Positions 26,974-36,186 of a stretch of 64,000 bases of DNA are shown one piece after another. Position numbers and translations under genes: made by a program. A model generated the notes under the pieces. It searched no databases, had not been told where the DNA came from, and was given only the letters and a program-made list of their open reading frames with translations. Position 1 is the stretch's first letter. Every line of letters starts with the position of its first letter. Source of the stretch: Aurantimonas sp. 22II-16-19i (GTDB lineage: Bacteria; Pseudomonadota; Alphaproteobacteria; Rhizobiales; Rhizobiaceae); assembly GCF_002088275.1 (NCBI RefSeq), contig NZ_AQQS01000001.1, forward strand, positions 186,001 to 250,000, read 5' to 3'.

Positions 26974-27873
26974 TCAGCTGGCCTTGCCAGCCTTGTCTGC
27001 GTAGCGCTCCTCGAAGTCCCAGACCTGGCGGAACCCCATCAACTCGCTGAAGGCCGGAAAGTCGTAGAGCCTGTCCGCCACCGGCTCCGTCGAGCCGGCG
27101 TCCAGAATGGCTCGGTAGGACTCCTCCACCGCCTTCGCCATGGCGAGGAAGCCCGCCGAGGGATGGATCGACAGGGCGTAGCCGAGCGCCTCCAGTTCCT
27201 TCGCCGGCAGGACCGGCGTCTTGCCGCCCTCGACCATGTTGGCGACCAGCGGCTTGTCGATCGTGTCGCAGATGCGCTTCATCTGGTCGACGGTCTCCGG
27301 GGCCTCGACGAAGATCAGGTCCGCCCCGGCCTTGGCATAGGCTTTCGCCCGCTCCAGCGCCTCGTCGATTCCCTTCGAGGTCAGGGCGTCGGTGCGCGCG
27401 ACGATGAGGAAGTTCGGGTCGGTGCGGGCATCGACCGCGACCTCGATCTTGGCCGCCATGTCCCTCAGGGCGATCACCCGCCGGTTCGGCGTGTGGCCGC
27501 ATTTCTTGGGGAATTCCTGGTCCTCGAGCTGGATGCCGGCAATGCCCGCCGCCTCGTAGCCCCGCACGGTGTGGGCGACGTTGAGAAGCCCGCCATAGCC
27601 GGTGTCGCCGTCGGCGATCAGCGGAGTCCGGGTCCCCGCCGCGATGGCCGATGCCCGCGACAGCATGTCGGTGTAGGTCGCAAGGCCGGCGTCCGGCAGG
27701 CCGAGATAGGAGCCGACCGCGCCGTAGCCGGTCATGTAGAGGCAGTCGAAGCCCATGCGGTCGGCGATCTTGGCGGAGATCATCTCGAAGACCCCCGGGG
27801 CCGAGACGATCCCGCCCCCCTCGATCCGCGCCCGCAACACCCGACGTCTTTCGCCAATCGCTTGTCCGACCAT
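26974..27873 (-). CDS. Isocitrate lyase/PEP mutase superfamily lyase
   Basis: A 299-residue TIM-barrel enzyme of the PEP mutase/isocitrate lyase family. It has the metal-binding DGDTGYG (88-94) and the catalytic-loop signature KKCGH (123-127), typical of C-C lyases such as 2-methylisocitrate and 2,3-dimethylmalate lyase. Oxaloacetate decarboxylase or phosphonate enzymes are alternatives. The ATG at 27873 is six bases after a perfect AGGAGG. It is divergent from a GntR regulator and a TRAP transporter, so it probably cleaves the imported carboxylic acid. Confidence 0.85.
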   Translation of the reverse strand: MVGQAIGERRRVLRARIEGGGIVSAPGVFEMISAKIADRMGFDCLYMTGYGAVGSYLGLPDAGLATYTDMLSRASAIAAGTRTPLIADGDTGYGGLLNVAHTVRGYEAAGIAGIQLEDQEFPKKCGHTPNRRVIALRDMAAKIEVAVDARTDPNFLIVARTDALTSKGIDEALERAKAYAKAGADLIFVEAPETVDQMKRICDTIDKPLVANMVEGGKTPVLPAKELEALGYALSIHPSAGFLAMAKAVEESYRAILDAGSTEPVADRLYDFPAFSELMGFRQVWDFEERYADKAGKAS

Positions 27874-27921
27874 CCTCGACCTCCTCTTCAACCGAACTTG
27901 CGCGGCATATCACAGGGCCAT

Positions 27922-27933
27922 ATTGTACACAAT
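27922..27933. promoter_or_regulatory. Candidate GntR operator in the lyase/gntR divergent region
   Basis: ATTGT-AC-ACAAT, a palindrome with a 2-base centre, lies between the divergent lyase and gntR genes. A closely similar ATTGTATACTAT lies upstream of the TRAP genes (28700-28711). FCD-type GntR regulators commonly bind TTGTA-centred palindromes. Confidence 0.55.
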
Positions 27934-27974
27934 CTTGCCAAAACGGCGGTTCGACGAGCAGGACGTGGCGACAC

Positions 27975-28688
27975 ATGCCGGGTGACGACGACGACAGGCG
28001 CAAGCTCCACGGCCATGCCGGCGAGATCGCCTATGCCGCCATCCGGGACCGCCTGCTGCGGGACGAATGGCCGGCCGGCACGCGGCTTCTCGAGGCCGAT
28101 CTCGCCGCCATGATCGGGGTCAGCCGGACCCCCGTCCGCGATGCCCTGCGACGCCTATCGAACGAGGGGTTCCTCGACTACGTCGCCAATGCCGGCTGCC
28201 GGGTGAAGGCCTTCACCGCGAAGGACGTCGAGGCCGCCTTCGACCTGCGGGTGGAGCTCGAAAGCTACGCCGCCCGGCGGGCCGCCAGCCGCATCGGATC
28301 GCCGGCGATGGCGGCGCTGTCGTCCCTCTGCGACCAGATGGAGGAGGTCGCCGCGGACCATGTCGGCGAGCCCCGGCGCCGCGATCGGCTGACGCCGCTG
28401 AACCAGGCCTTCCACGCGATCATCATCGAGGCGGCCGACAATCCCCGCCTGGCGCCGCTCCTCGCCAACCTCACCTCCGCCCCCGTCGTGCTGCGCACCT
28501 ACCGCAGCTACACGGCCGACGAGATCGCGCGCTCCATGGGCCACCACCGCGAACTGATCCAGGCGATGCAGGCCGGCGACGCCGACTGGGCCGGCGCCGT
28601 GATGCGCTCGCACATCCATGCCGGATACCGCGCCGCCCTGCGCGACACCGGCCTTTTCGGCGCCCTGGCCGAAGACACGCAAGATTGA
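27975..28688 (+). CDS. GntR-family regulator, FCD (FadR) subfamily
   Basis: A 237-residue regulator. The N-terminal winged helix includes LLEADLAAMIGVSRTPVRDALRRL, with the classic SRTPVRDAL recognition helix. The C-terminal FCD ligand domain has conserved histidines in NQAFHAII, HHREL and RSHIHAGY, which in this subfamily bind a metal and a carboxylate. It is probably a carboxylate-responsive repressor of the TRAP genes directly downstream and of the divergent lyase. No strong ribosome-binding site precedes the ATG. Confidence 0.9.
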   Translation: MPGDDDDRRKLHGHAGEIAYAAIRDRLLRDEWPAGTRLLEADLAAMIGVSRTPVRDALRRLSNEGFLDYVANAGCRVKAFTAKDVEAAFDLRVELESYAARRAASRIGSPAMAALSSLCDQMEEVAADHVGEPRRRDRLTPLNQAFHAIIIEAADNPRLAPLLANLTSAPVVLRTYRSYTADEIARSMGHHRELIQAMQAGDADWAGAVMRSHIHAGYRAALRDTGLFGALAEDTQD

Positions 28689-28699
28689 CACGGCGGAAA

Positions 28700-28711
28700 A
28701 TTGTATACTAT
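28700..28711 (+). promoter_or_regulatory. Candidate GntR operator and promoter of the first TRAP cassette
   Basis: ATTGTATACTAT, similar to the site at 27922-27933, lies about 95 bases before the dctP start. A TTGACA at 28685-28690 with TACTAT at 28706-28711 (15-base spacing) could be the promoter, in which case the operator would cover its -10 element. Confidence 0.5.
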
Positions 28712-28804
28712 CGTTTGCTGGCTTTGCGCTCTGGGAGGGGCGTGAACCCTTGGCGGCACGAGGCTGCCGCCGAGGGTTCGAACAGTCCGATTGGGAGGAA
28801 CATC

Positions 28805-29803
28805 ATGAAACACTGGTCGAAGACGGCGCTGATCGCCGTCGCGGCTCTCGCCGCGTCCACCGTCCACTCCTACGCCGAGCGGACCTTGCGCCTGTCGCTG
28901 CAGGTGCCGACCAACCATCCGGTCGGGCAGAACATCGTCTACTTCAAGGACGAGGTGGAAAAGATCTCCGGCGGCGAGATCAAGGTCGAGATCTACGATT
29001 CCGCCCAGCTCTACAAGGGCAGCGAAGTGCCCCAGGCGGTCGCCTCCGGCGCCATCGACATGGGCCTCGTGCTGATCGACGAATATGCCGCGACCGTCCC
29101 GGCGACGGGCCTGTTCTCGGTCGCCTTCATGTTTCCGGACTATGAGAGCCTCGCCAAGGCCGCCGGCCCCGACAGCCCGGTCCGCCAGAAGCTCGACGAG
29201 CTGATCCGCCAGACCGGCACCCGCGTCATGTGGTGGCAGGACTACGGCCCCGTGCAGCTCCTGTCCAAGGAGGTGCCGATGATCACCCCCGACGACATGA
29301 AGGGTAAGAAGGTCCGCGTCCTCGGCAAGCCCTCCGGCGACTTCATCAACGCCGTCGGCGGCGTGCCCGTGAAGATCGGCGGCTCGGAACAGTTCCTCGC
29401 CTATCAGCGCGGCACCGTCGACGTCGGGATGACCGGAACGACCGCGATCCAGTCGCGCAAGCTCGACGAGACCATGGACTGGGTGACGATCACCAACCAC
29501 GCCCAGACGGAGTTCCTCGTCGTCATGAACGACGCGACCTTCGACGCCATGAGCGACAAGGAGAAGGGCTGGATGCAGGAGGCCGCGCTCAAGGCCGAGG
29601 AGAAGATGCGCGCCGAGACCAAGGACGAGAACCTCGCCTCGGAAAAATACATCGCCGAGAACACCGAGATGAAGGTCCAGAACCTCACGCCGGAACAGAT
29701 CGCCGTCTGGCAGGAAGCCGCCGCCCCCGCCGTCGACGCCTACATCCAGTCGGCCGGCGAGGTCGGCAAGGAACTCGTTGACCAGGTCAAGGCATTGCGC
29801 TGA
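28805..29803 (+). CDS. TRAP transporter solute-binding protein (DctP family), cassette 1
   Basis: A 332-residue periplasmic binding protein. It has a Sec signal (MKHWSKTALIAVAALAASTV) cleaved near residue 24. The mature protein shows the DctP landmarks VPTNHPVGQNIVYFKDEV and KGKKVRVLGKPSGDFINAVG, with a carboxylate-binding arginine region. GGAGGAAC precedes the ATG. It delivers an organic acid to the DctQ/DctM membrane proteins encoded next. The ligand is unknown; the adjacent PEP-mutase-family lyase suggests a branched hydroxy- or dicarboxylate. Confidence 0.92.
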   Translation: MKHWSKTALIAVAALAASTVHSYAERTLRLSLQVPTNHPVGQNIVYFKDEVEKISGGEIKVEIYDSAQLYKGSEVPQAVASGAIDMGLVLIDEYAATVPATGLFSVAFMFPDYESLAKAAGPDSPVRQKLDELIRQTGTRVMWWQDYGPVQLLSKEVPMITPDDMKGKKVRVLGKPSGDFINAVGGVPVKIGGSEQFLAYQRGTVDVGMTGTTAIQSRKLDETMDWVTITNHAQTEFLVVMNDATFDAMSDKEKGWMQEAALKAEEKMRAETKDENLASEKYIAENTEMKVQNLTPEQIAVWQEAAAPAVDAYIQSAGEVGKELVDQVKALR

Positions 29804-29816
29804 GCCCCGACGCACG

Positions 29817-30401
29817 ATGACACGGCATGACGGGACCGCGCGCTCCGGCGCGGCAAACGACAATCCGATCCTGAAGGCGATCGACAGGATCGGCTCGGCC
29901 TGCGCGCTCCTCGGCGACGGCCTCGTCATCGCCATCGCCCTGATGCTCTTCATGGACGTGGCGCTGCGCTACGTCTTCAATGCGCCGACGATCTGGGCGC
30001 AGGACGTGGCGATCACCTGCCAGGTCTGGTTCACCTATCTCGGCATGGCCTATGTCCTGCGCAATCGCCAGATGATCCGGATTACCGCCCTCCTGGCCCT
30101 CACCGGCCCCGGGGTGAGGCGAGCCGCGGAGGCCTTCACGCTGCTGGTCATCCTCGCCTTCTCGATCATCGCGGTGGTCTATGGCTGGCATACGGTGGAG
30201 GATTCCATCCGCCTCGGCCGGCGTCAGCCGACCATGCTGGAAATGCCGAACTGGATCTCCGAACTGCCGGTGGTGATCGGCTTCGCCCTTCTCGGCATCC
30301 AGGCCGTGGCCGACCTCATCCGCCTGCCCTTCCGCCCGGCGCCGGAATTCTCCCCCTCCGGCGAACATGCGCCCGCCCCCGATGGATCGCTGACAAAATG
30401 A
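29817..30401 (+). CDS. TRAP transporter small membrane subunit (DctQ family), cassette 1
   Basis: A 194-residue protein with four hydrophobic segments and the DctQ-type motif MDVALRYVFNAPTIWAQD. The stop overlaps the dctM start by four bases. The ATG at 29817, 13 bases after dctP, gives the expected N-terminus; an upstream in-frame start would overlap dctP. Confidence 0.9.
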   Translation: MTRHDGTARSGAANDNPILKAIDRIGSACALLGDGLVIAIALMLFMDVALRYVFNAPTIWAQDVAITCQVWFTYLGMAYVLRNRQMIRITALLALTGPGVRRAAEAFTLLVILAFSIIAVVYGWHTVEDSIRLGRRQPTMLEMPNWISELPVVIGFALLGIQAVADLIRLPFRPAPEFSPSGEHAPAPDGSLTK

Positions 30402-31672
30402 CCCTCGTTCTGGTCGTCGCCGCGCTGCTGCTGCTGCTCTTCAGCGGCCTGCCGGTGGCCTTCGCGCTCGCCGGCCTCGGCACGGTGATGCTGTTCCTGA
30501 AGGGGCTGCCGCTGGTGATGGTGGCGCAGAACCTGCACGGGGCGATCGACAATTTCATCCTCCTGTCGGTGCCGTTGTTCCTGCTGATGTCGAACATCCT
30601 CCTGAAGGGCGGGGTCGGCAAGGACCTCTTCGACGCCTTGCAGAGCTGGGTCGGCCACTGGCCGGGCGGGCTCGGCATCGCTGCGATCGCCTCCTGCGGC
30701 ATCTTCTCGGCGATTTCCGGCTCGTCGGTCGCGACCGCGGCGACCGTTGCGACCGTCGCCGTGCCGGAAATGACGTCGCGGGGCTACGGCAAGTCCTTCA
30801 CCCTCGGCCTGCTCGCCGCCGGCGGCACGCTCGGCATCCTGATCCCGCCGTCGATCCCTTTGATCGTCTATGGCGTCATCACCGAGGAGAGCATCGGCAA
30901 GCTGTTCCTCGCCGGCATCGGGCCCGGCATCCTGCTGCTGGTTCTCTTCACCCTCTACGCGATCGCCTACTCGTTCTTCTCCAGCGAATACGTGCCTTCG
31001 CCCAAGGCGAGCTGGGACGATCGCAGGCGCACCAGCATCCGGGCCCTGCCGACCGGCGGCCTCGCCTTTCTGATGATCGGCGGCATCTATGCCGGCGCCT
31101 TCACCCCGACCGAGGCCTCGGCGGTCGGCGCGGTCGTCGCCCTCCTGATCACCGCCGGTCTGCTGCGGTCGCTGAGCTGGCACGGTTTCGTGTCGGCAGT
31201 CCGGGAGACGGTGACCACCACGATCGTGCTCTTCCTCATCGTCATCGGCGCCAAGATCTTCGGCAAGGCGGTGACGCTCTATCAGGTGCCGGCCCAGATC
31301 TCCCAGCTCTTCGACACCCAGGTGCAGAGCGTGACGGTGTTCCTTTTGATCGTCGGGCTGATCCTCCTCTTCATCGGGCTCTTCCTCGAAAGCCTGTCGA
31401 TGCTCTTGATCATGATGCCGGTGCTGTTTCCGACGGTGCTCGCCCTCGGCATCGATCCGATCTGGTTCGCGATGTATTTCGTCATCCTGATCGAGGTGGC
31501 GCTGATCACCCCGCCCGTCGGCCTGAACCTCTTCGTCATCCAGGCTGTGGCGCGAACCAATCTCGGCACGGTGGTGCGCGGCGTCCTGCCCTTCATCGGC
31601 CTGATGTTCGTGGCGCTCTATCTGATCTGGCTGTTCCCGATCATCGTCAGCTTCATGCCCGACAATCTGTGA
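30398..31672 (+). CDS. TRAP transporter large permease (DctM family), cassette 1
   Basis: A 424-residue permease with about twelve hydrophobic segments. DctM hallmarks include FSAISGSSVATAATVATVA, GTLGILIPPSIPLIVYG and the C-terminal ITPPVGLNLFVIQ. It completes the P-Q-M cassette. The stop is four bases from the stop of the convergent gntR gene, with no terminator between them. Confidence 0.93.
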   Translation: MTLVLVVAALLLLLFSGLPVAFALAGLGTVMLFLKGLPLVMVAQNLHGAIDNFILLSVPLFLLMSNILLKGGVGKDLFDALQSWVGHWPGGLGIAAIASCGIFSAISGSSVATAATVATVAVPEMTSRGYGKSFTLGLLAAGGTLGILIPPSIPLIVYGVITEESIGKLFLAGIGPGILLLVLFTLYAIAYSFFSSEYVPSPKASWDDRRRTSIRALPTGGLAFLMIGGIYAGAFTPTEASAVGAVVALLITAGLLRSLSWHGFVSAVRETVTTTIVLFLIVIGAKIFGKAVTLYQVPAQISQLFDTQVQSVTVFLLIVGLILLFIGLFLESLSMLLIMMPVLFPTVLALGIDPIWFAMYFVILIEVALITPPVGLNLFVIQAVARTNLGTVVRGVLPFIGLMFVALYLIWLFPIIVSFMPDNL

Positions 31673-31676
31673 CGGC

Positions 31677-32351
31677 TCAGCTCTCCGCCGCGAGGCTGTT
31701 GCGGGCACCGAGGATATGCGCCCGCATCACCGCCTCCGCCCAGGCCGGATCGCGCGATGTGAGCGCCGCGATCAACTGCCGGTGCTCGAACAGGCTGCGC
31801 TCGATCTCGGGGCGGGAGAAGCGGGCATAGGTGTTGATCAGGAAGCCGATGTTCATCAGCCGCGCCGCGGAGTCGGCAAGCGTCGCATTGCGCGAGGCCT
31901 CGAGGATCTTCTGGTGGAAGGCCTGGTTGAGGGTGGAGACCTTCTCCACCACCTCGTCCTCGGCCTGCCAGTATCCCGCCGTCGCCGCCTCCATCTCGCC
32001 CTGGATCGCCTGCAGCTCACCCAGGTCCCGCGCGTCGCACCGGCCGGCCGCGAGCCCCGCCGCGGCGCTTTCGAGCAGCGCCCGCACCTCGTAGATGTCG
32101 GACACCTCGTTCGGCGTCCGCCGCTTCACCACGGTTCCCGATCGCGGCGTCATGTCGACGAAGCCGTCGCCGGCCAGCCGCACGATGGCCGAACGCACCG
32201 GCGTGCGGCTCGCTTCGAAGCGCTCCGCCAGCACCGCTTCGGTGATCTTCTCACCCGGCGCCAGGCGGCCGTCGAGGATCTCCCGGCGGATCGCCTCATA
32301 CACCCGGTCGGCCATTCGCAGGCCCGGCTTTTCGCGCGCCGTGGATGTCAT
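31677..32351 (-). CDS. GntR-family regulator, FCD subfamily (second cassette)
   Basis: A 224-residue regulator with the recognition helix EASRTPVRSAIVRL and an FCD domain with histidines in NQAFHQKIL, EHRQL and RAHILGAR. The ATG at 32351 is the first in the homologous part. It is divergent from the CoA-transferase/TRAP/HMG-CoA-lyase operon, which it likely controls through the paired sites at 32362-32425. Confidence 0.9.
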   Translation of the reverse strand: MTSTAREKPGLRMADRVYEAIRREILDGRLAPGEKITEAVLAERFEASRTPVRSAIVRLAGDGFVDMTPRSGTVVKRRTPNEVSDIYEVRALLESAAAGLAAGRCDARDLGELQAIQGEMEAATAGYWQAEDEVVEKVSTLNQAFHQKILEASRNATLADSAARLMNIGFLINTYARFSRPEIERSLFEHRQLIAALTSRDPAWAEAVMRAHILGARNSLAAES

Positions 32352-32361
32352 TCGAGCCTCA

Positions 32362-32425
32362 TTGGATACAAGTTCGAGATCTTTTTCAGGGTTGATCGTA
32401 GCTCTGTTGACGAATGGGATACAAT
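32362..32425. promoter_or_regulatory. Paired GGATACAA sites between gntR and the CoA-transferase gene
   Basis: TTGGATACAA (32362-32371) and ATGGGATACAAT (32414-32425) are direct repeats of a GGATACAA core, 53 bases apart (about five helical turns), in the divergent promoter region. They are candidate operators for the adjacent GntR regulator. Confidence 0.5.
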
Positions 32426-32506
32426 GGGCTTCACTCATCCTGAGAGACGATGCACCAGGGGAGATGGTGCACGGGGCGCGGGAACGCCCCGAAAGGGAGG
32501 AATACA

Positions 32507-33697
32507 TTGAAACCGCTTGCGGGTCTTCGCGTCCTGGAGATGGGACAGCTGATCGCCGGGCCGTTCTGCGGCCAGCTCCTCGCTGATTTCGGCGCCGAGG
32601 TCGTCAAGATCGAGCCGCCGAAGACCGGTGATTCCATGCGCCAGTGGGGCCGCACGGACGCCGAAGGCAGGCCGCTCTGGTGGCCGGTGATCGCGCGCGG
32701 CAAGAAGTCGATCACCCTGGACCTCAGGAAACCCGAGGCACAGGACATCGTGCGCCAGCTCGCCGCCAGCACCGACATCCTGGTCGAGAATTTCCGGGTC
32801 GGGCGGATGGAGGAATGGGGCCTCGGCTACGAGGCGTTGAAGGCCATCAATCCCGCTTTGATCATGGTGCGCGTCACCGGTTTCGGCCAGACCGGCCCCT
32901 ATGCGAACCGGGCGGGCTTCGCCTCGGTCTGCGAGGCGATGGGCGGCATGCGCTACATCGCCGGCTATCCCGACCGGCCGCCGGTGCGCGCCGGCATCTC
33001 CATCGGCGACACGCTGGCCGGCCAGAGCGGCTTCCAGGGCGCGCTCCTCGCCCTGCAGCACCGCCAGCGCACCGGCGAGGGCCAGATGGTCGACGCCTCG
33101 ATCTTCGAGGCCGTGCTCTCGGTGATGGAGAGCGTCATTTCCGAATATGACGGCGGCGGACATGTGCGCGAGCGCTCCGGCAGCTTCCTGCCCGGCATCG
33201 CCCCCTCCAACGCCTATCCGACCAAGGACGGCGAGACCGTCATCATCGGCGGCAATCAGGACAGCCTGTTCCGACGCCTCACGGCCGTCATGGGCCGACC
33301 CGAGCTCGCCGACGACGAGCGCTTCGCCAACCATCAGGCGCGCGGGCGCAACCAGGCCGAATGCGACGCCGTCGTCGCCGAATGGACCTCGGGCCTCGCC
33401 GCGGACGACATCGTCGCGCAGCTCGCCGAAGCGGGCGTCCCGGCCGGCCTCACCTACAAGGCGCCGGACATGCTGCGCGACGAGCACTTCAAGGCCCGCG
33501 AGGCGATCACCCGCGTCACCGACCCCGAGATCGGACCGCTCGCCATGCAGAACGTCTTTCCCAAGCTGTCCGCCTCGCCGGGCGGCGTCGAGCGCACCGG
33601 CCCGAAGCTCGGCGAGCACACCGACGCCGTCCTGACGGAATGGCTCGGCTACGACTCCGAAGCGATCGCCGCCCTGAGGGCCGCCCATGTCGTCTGA
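32507..33697 (+). CDS. CaiB/BaiF (family III) CoA-transferase
   Basis: A 396-residue family III CoA-transferase, which moves CoA between carboxylic acids through an aspartyl-CoA intermediate. The catalytic aspartate is Asp168 in SIGDTLAG. Other family features are the N-terminal LEMGQLIAGPFCGQLLADFG and EVVKIEPP. The start is TTG at 32507, six bases after GGGAGG; an upstream in-frame codon would add an unrelated peptide. With a TRAP importer and an HMG-CoA-lyase-like enzyme in the same operon, it most likely activates the imported acid to its CoA ester. Confidence 0.93.
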   Translation: MKPLAGLRVLEMGQLIAGPFCGQLLADFGAEVVKIEPPKTGDSMRQWGRTDAEGRPLWWPVIARGKKSITLDLRKPEAQDIVRQLAASTDILVENFRVGRMEEWGLGYEALKAINPALIMVRVTGFGQTGPYANRAGFASVCEAMGGMRYIAGYPDRPPVRAGISIGDTLAGQSGFQGALLALQHRQRTGEGQMVDASIFEAVLSVMESVISEYDGGGHVRERSGSFLPGIAPSNAYPTKDGETVIIGGNQDSLFRRLTAVMGRPELADDERFANHQARGRNQAECDAVVAEWTSGLAADDIVAQLAEAGVPAGLTYKAPDMLRDEHFKAREAITRVTDPEIGPLAMQNVFPKLSASPGGVERTGPKLGEHTDAVLTEWLGYDSEAIAALRAAHVV

Positions 33698-33763
33698 CCG
33701 CGCCGCGATCCCCCTGACCCTGACGGCTACCGCCATGACGGCTGCGGCTCTGGAGGCTGCCCG

Positions 33764-35062
33764 ATGATCGAGCCCGTCATCGTCGTCGTCGTGATGCTGG
33801 CGCTGATCGCCATCGGCGCGCCGATCTTCCTCGCCCTCGGCGCGGCGGGCCTGACCGGGCTCTACATGACGCGCGGGTCCATGGCCTTCTTCTTCGGCCC
33901 GACCTCGCTCTTCGGCCAGCTCAACAGTTTCGAATTGCTGGCCCTGCCGCTGTTCGTCCTGATGGGCAACTTCCTCGCCGCGACGCCGGTCGGCGCCAAT
34001 CTCTTCAAGGCCGCCGTGATCTGGCTGCAATGGCTGCGCGGCGGCCTCGCCATCGCCACCGTCGGCGCCTCGGCGGTGTTCGGCGCGGTCAGCGGCGTCT
34101 CGATCGCCGGCGTCGCCGCGGTCGGCTCCATCGCCGTTCCGCAGATGCTCGACCGGGGCTATTCGCGCACGCTCGCCGCCGGCAGCGTCGTCAGCTCGGG
34201 CGCCCTCGCCATGCTGATCCCGCCGAGCGTGCCGCTGATCATCTACGGCGCGGTTTCCTCGGTCTCCGTCGCCGACCTCTTCATCGGCGGCATCGTGCCG
34301 GGCGTCGCCCTCGCACTGGCGCTCTGCGTCTACATCTATTTCCGCGCGCTGTTCAATCCGGCCGAGGCGCCGATGGGCGAGCAGATCGCCTATTCCTGGA
34401 AGGACCGGATGAAGGCGATCGGCGGCATCTGGCACGCCGTCCTTCTGATCGTCCTCGTCCTCGGCGCGATCTATTCGGGCATCGCGACGCCGAGCGAGGC
34501 GGCGGCCTTCGGCGCCGTCGGCGCCTTCATCGTGGCCGTCGGGATCTTCCGCTGCCTCGACCTGAAGGGCATCGCGGCGGTCATCGCCTCCAGCGCCCGG
34601 ATCTCCGGCGCCATCCTGATCATCATGGGCTGCGCCCGGATCTTCGGCGACTATCTCAATCTCGTGCGCGTGCCGGACACGATCACCGGCCTTCTCATCG
34701 GCACGGACCTGCCGCCCGAGGCGATCCTGATGCTGATCATGCTCGCCCTCGTGGCGCTCGGCATGCTGGTCGACGCCGTCTCGCTGATCGTGGTGACGAC
34801 GCCGATCCTCCTGCCGCTGATCACCGCTCTCGGCTACGACCCGCTCTGGTTCGGGATCATCCTCGTGATGAACCTCGAGATCGCCGTGATCACCCCGCCG
34901 GTCGGCCTCAATCTCTATACGCTCAAGGCGGTCGCGCCGATGCTGAAGATCGAGGAGATCATCCGCTCGGTCGTGCCCTTCGTGGTCATTCAGTTCCTGA
35001 TGCTGGCGATCTTCGTGCTGTTCCCGGCGATCAGCCTGTGGCTGCCCAATCTCGTGAAGTGA
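33764..35062 (+). CDS. TRAP transporter large permease (DctM family), cassette 2
   Basis: A 432-residue DctM permease with about twelve hydrophobic segments. It contains FGAVSGVSIAGVAAVGSIA, GALAMLIPPSVPLIIYG and ITPPVGLNLYTLK. It comes first in its cassette, so the order is M-P-Q rather than the usual P-Q-M. Confidence 0.93.
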   Translation: MIEPVIVVVVMLALIAIGAPIFLALGAAGLTGLYMTRGSMAFFFGPTSLFGQLNSFELLALPLFVLMGNFLAATPVGANLFKAAVIWLQWLRGGLAIATVGASAVFGAVSGVSIAGVAAVGSIAVPQMLDRGYSRTLAAGSVVSSGALAMLIPPSVPLIIYGAVSSVSVADLFIGGIVPGVALALALCVYIYFRALFNPAEAPMGEQIAYSWKDRMKAIGGIWHAVLLIVLVLGAIYSGIATPSEAAAFGAVGAFIVAVGIFRCLDLKGIAAVIASSARISGAILIIMGCARIFGDYLNLVRVPDTITGLLIGTDLPPEAILMLIMLALVALGMLVDAVSLIVVTTPILLPLITALGYDPLWFGIILVMNLEIAVITPPVGLNLYTLKAVAPMLKIEEIIRSVVPFVVIQFLMLAIFVLFPAISLWLPNLVK

Positions 35063-35124
35063 TCCGATTGGGCGACATGACCAATCTCGTGACGTGAACC
35101 GTCTTTCAACTGGGAGGTAAAGAC

Positions 35125-36162
35125 ATGACGATCGACAGACGCAAATTCCTGATGACCACCGGCGCGCTCTCTGCCGGCGCGGCCTTCGGCCTGCCGATGG
35201 GCTCGGCCAGGGCCCAGCAGATGCTGACCGGCGTCACCTATCTGCCGCCGTCCTACGCGGATCTCGCCTTCGGCAGCCAGGGCTTCGTCGACTACGTCAA
35301 CGAGAAGCACGGCGACACGGTCAAGATCGACTTCTACGATTCCGGCCGGCTGCTCTCGGCCGACGAGCAGCTTCCGGCACTGCGCTCCGGCAACATCGAC
35401 TTCATGTTCCACACGACGAGCTACATCACCCGCTCCCTGCCGATCCTCGGCGTCATGGGCCTGCCGGGCGTCGTCGGCCCGCTCTACGAGAATCCCGACC
35501 GGCTGAAGCGCGGCTCGCCGCTGTTCGAGCTGATGAACCAGGAGCTCGCCAAGCAGGGCCTCACTGCCCTCTCCTTCGGCGGCGGCATCATGGAGCCGGA
35601 GATCATCTGGAGCACCGGCAGCCCCGGCATCCGGACGCTGGAGGACATCGACGGCAAGCGCGTGCGCGTCGTCTCCTTCGAGGCGACCAAGGCGATCGAG
35701 GACTTCGGCGGCGCGGCGGTGCGCATCCCCTCCTCCGAACTCTATCTGGCGCTCCAGCGTGGCACGGTGGACGCCGCCGTCGCGACCATCTCGACCATCA
35801 ACGGCCGCTCGATCCAGGAGCAGATCAAGCAGGCCCTGCGGATCCCGGTCACCGGCTTCGCCATCGGCATCTTCGTCAAGACCGACCGCTGGGAGGCGAT
35901 GGACGACGGCGTCAAGAGCGCCATGACGGAAGCCGCCGAGTGGTTCGACACCCACAGCGCCAAGGCCGCCAACGAGGACTATTACGACAAGCAGTTCTGG
36001 CCGAAGTTCAAGGAGCTCGGCATCGAGGTCATCGAGCCGGACCAGGCGACCCTCGATCGCTTCGCCAAGGTCAGCGTGAACGTGCGCGAGGCCTGGGTCG
36101 GCGAAGTCGGCGAGGAGGTCGGCAACCGGGCGATCGCGCTCGCCATGGGCGAAGGCGCCTGA
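35125..36162 (+). CDS. TRAP transporter solute-binding protein (DctP family), Tat signal, cassette 2
   Basis: A 345-residue periplasmic binding protein. It has a twin-arginine signal (DRRKFLMTTGALSAGAAFG), unlike the Sec signal of cassette 1. The mature part shows DIDGKRVRVVSFEATKAIEDFG and YLALQRGTVDAA, the ligand-contacting region of the family. GGGAGG precedes the ATG. Presumed ligand: the acid activated by the CoA-transferase of this operon. Confidence 0.92.
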   Translation: MTIDRRKFLMTTGALSAGAAFGLPMGSARAQQMLTGVTYLPPSYADLAFGSQGFVDYVNEKHGDTVKIDFYDSGRLLSADEQLPALRSGNIDFMFHTTSYITRSLPILGVMGLPGVVGPLYENPDRLKRGSPLFELMNQELAKQGLTALSFGGGIMEPEIIWSTGSPGIRTLEDIDGKRVRVVSFEATKAIEDFGGAAVRIPSSELYLALQRGTVDAAVATISTINGRSIQEQIKQALRIPVTGFAIGIFVKTDRWEAMDDGVKSAMTEAAEWFDTHSAKAANEDYYDKQFWPKFKELGIEVIEPDQATLDRFAKVSVNVREAWVGEVGEEVGNRAIALAMGEGA

Positions 36163-36186
36163 AATCATGATGCGAGGGAGAGCGGC

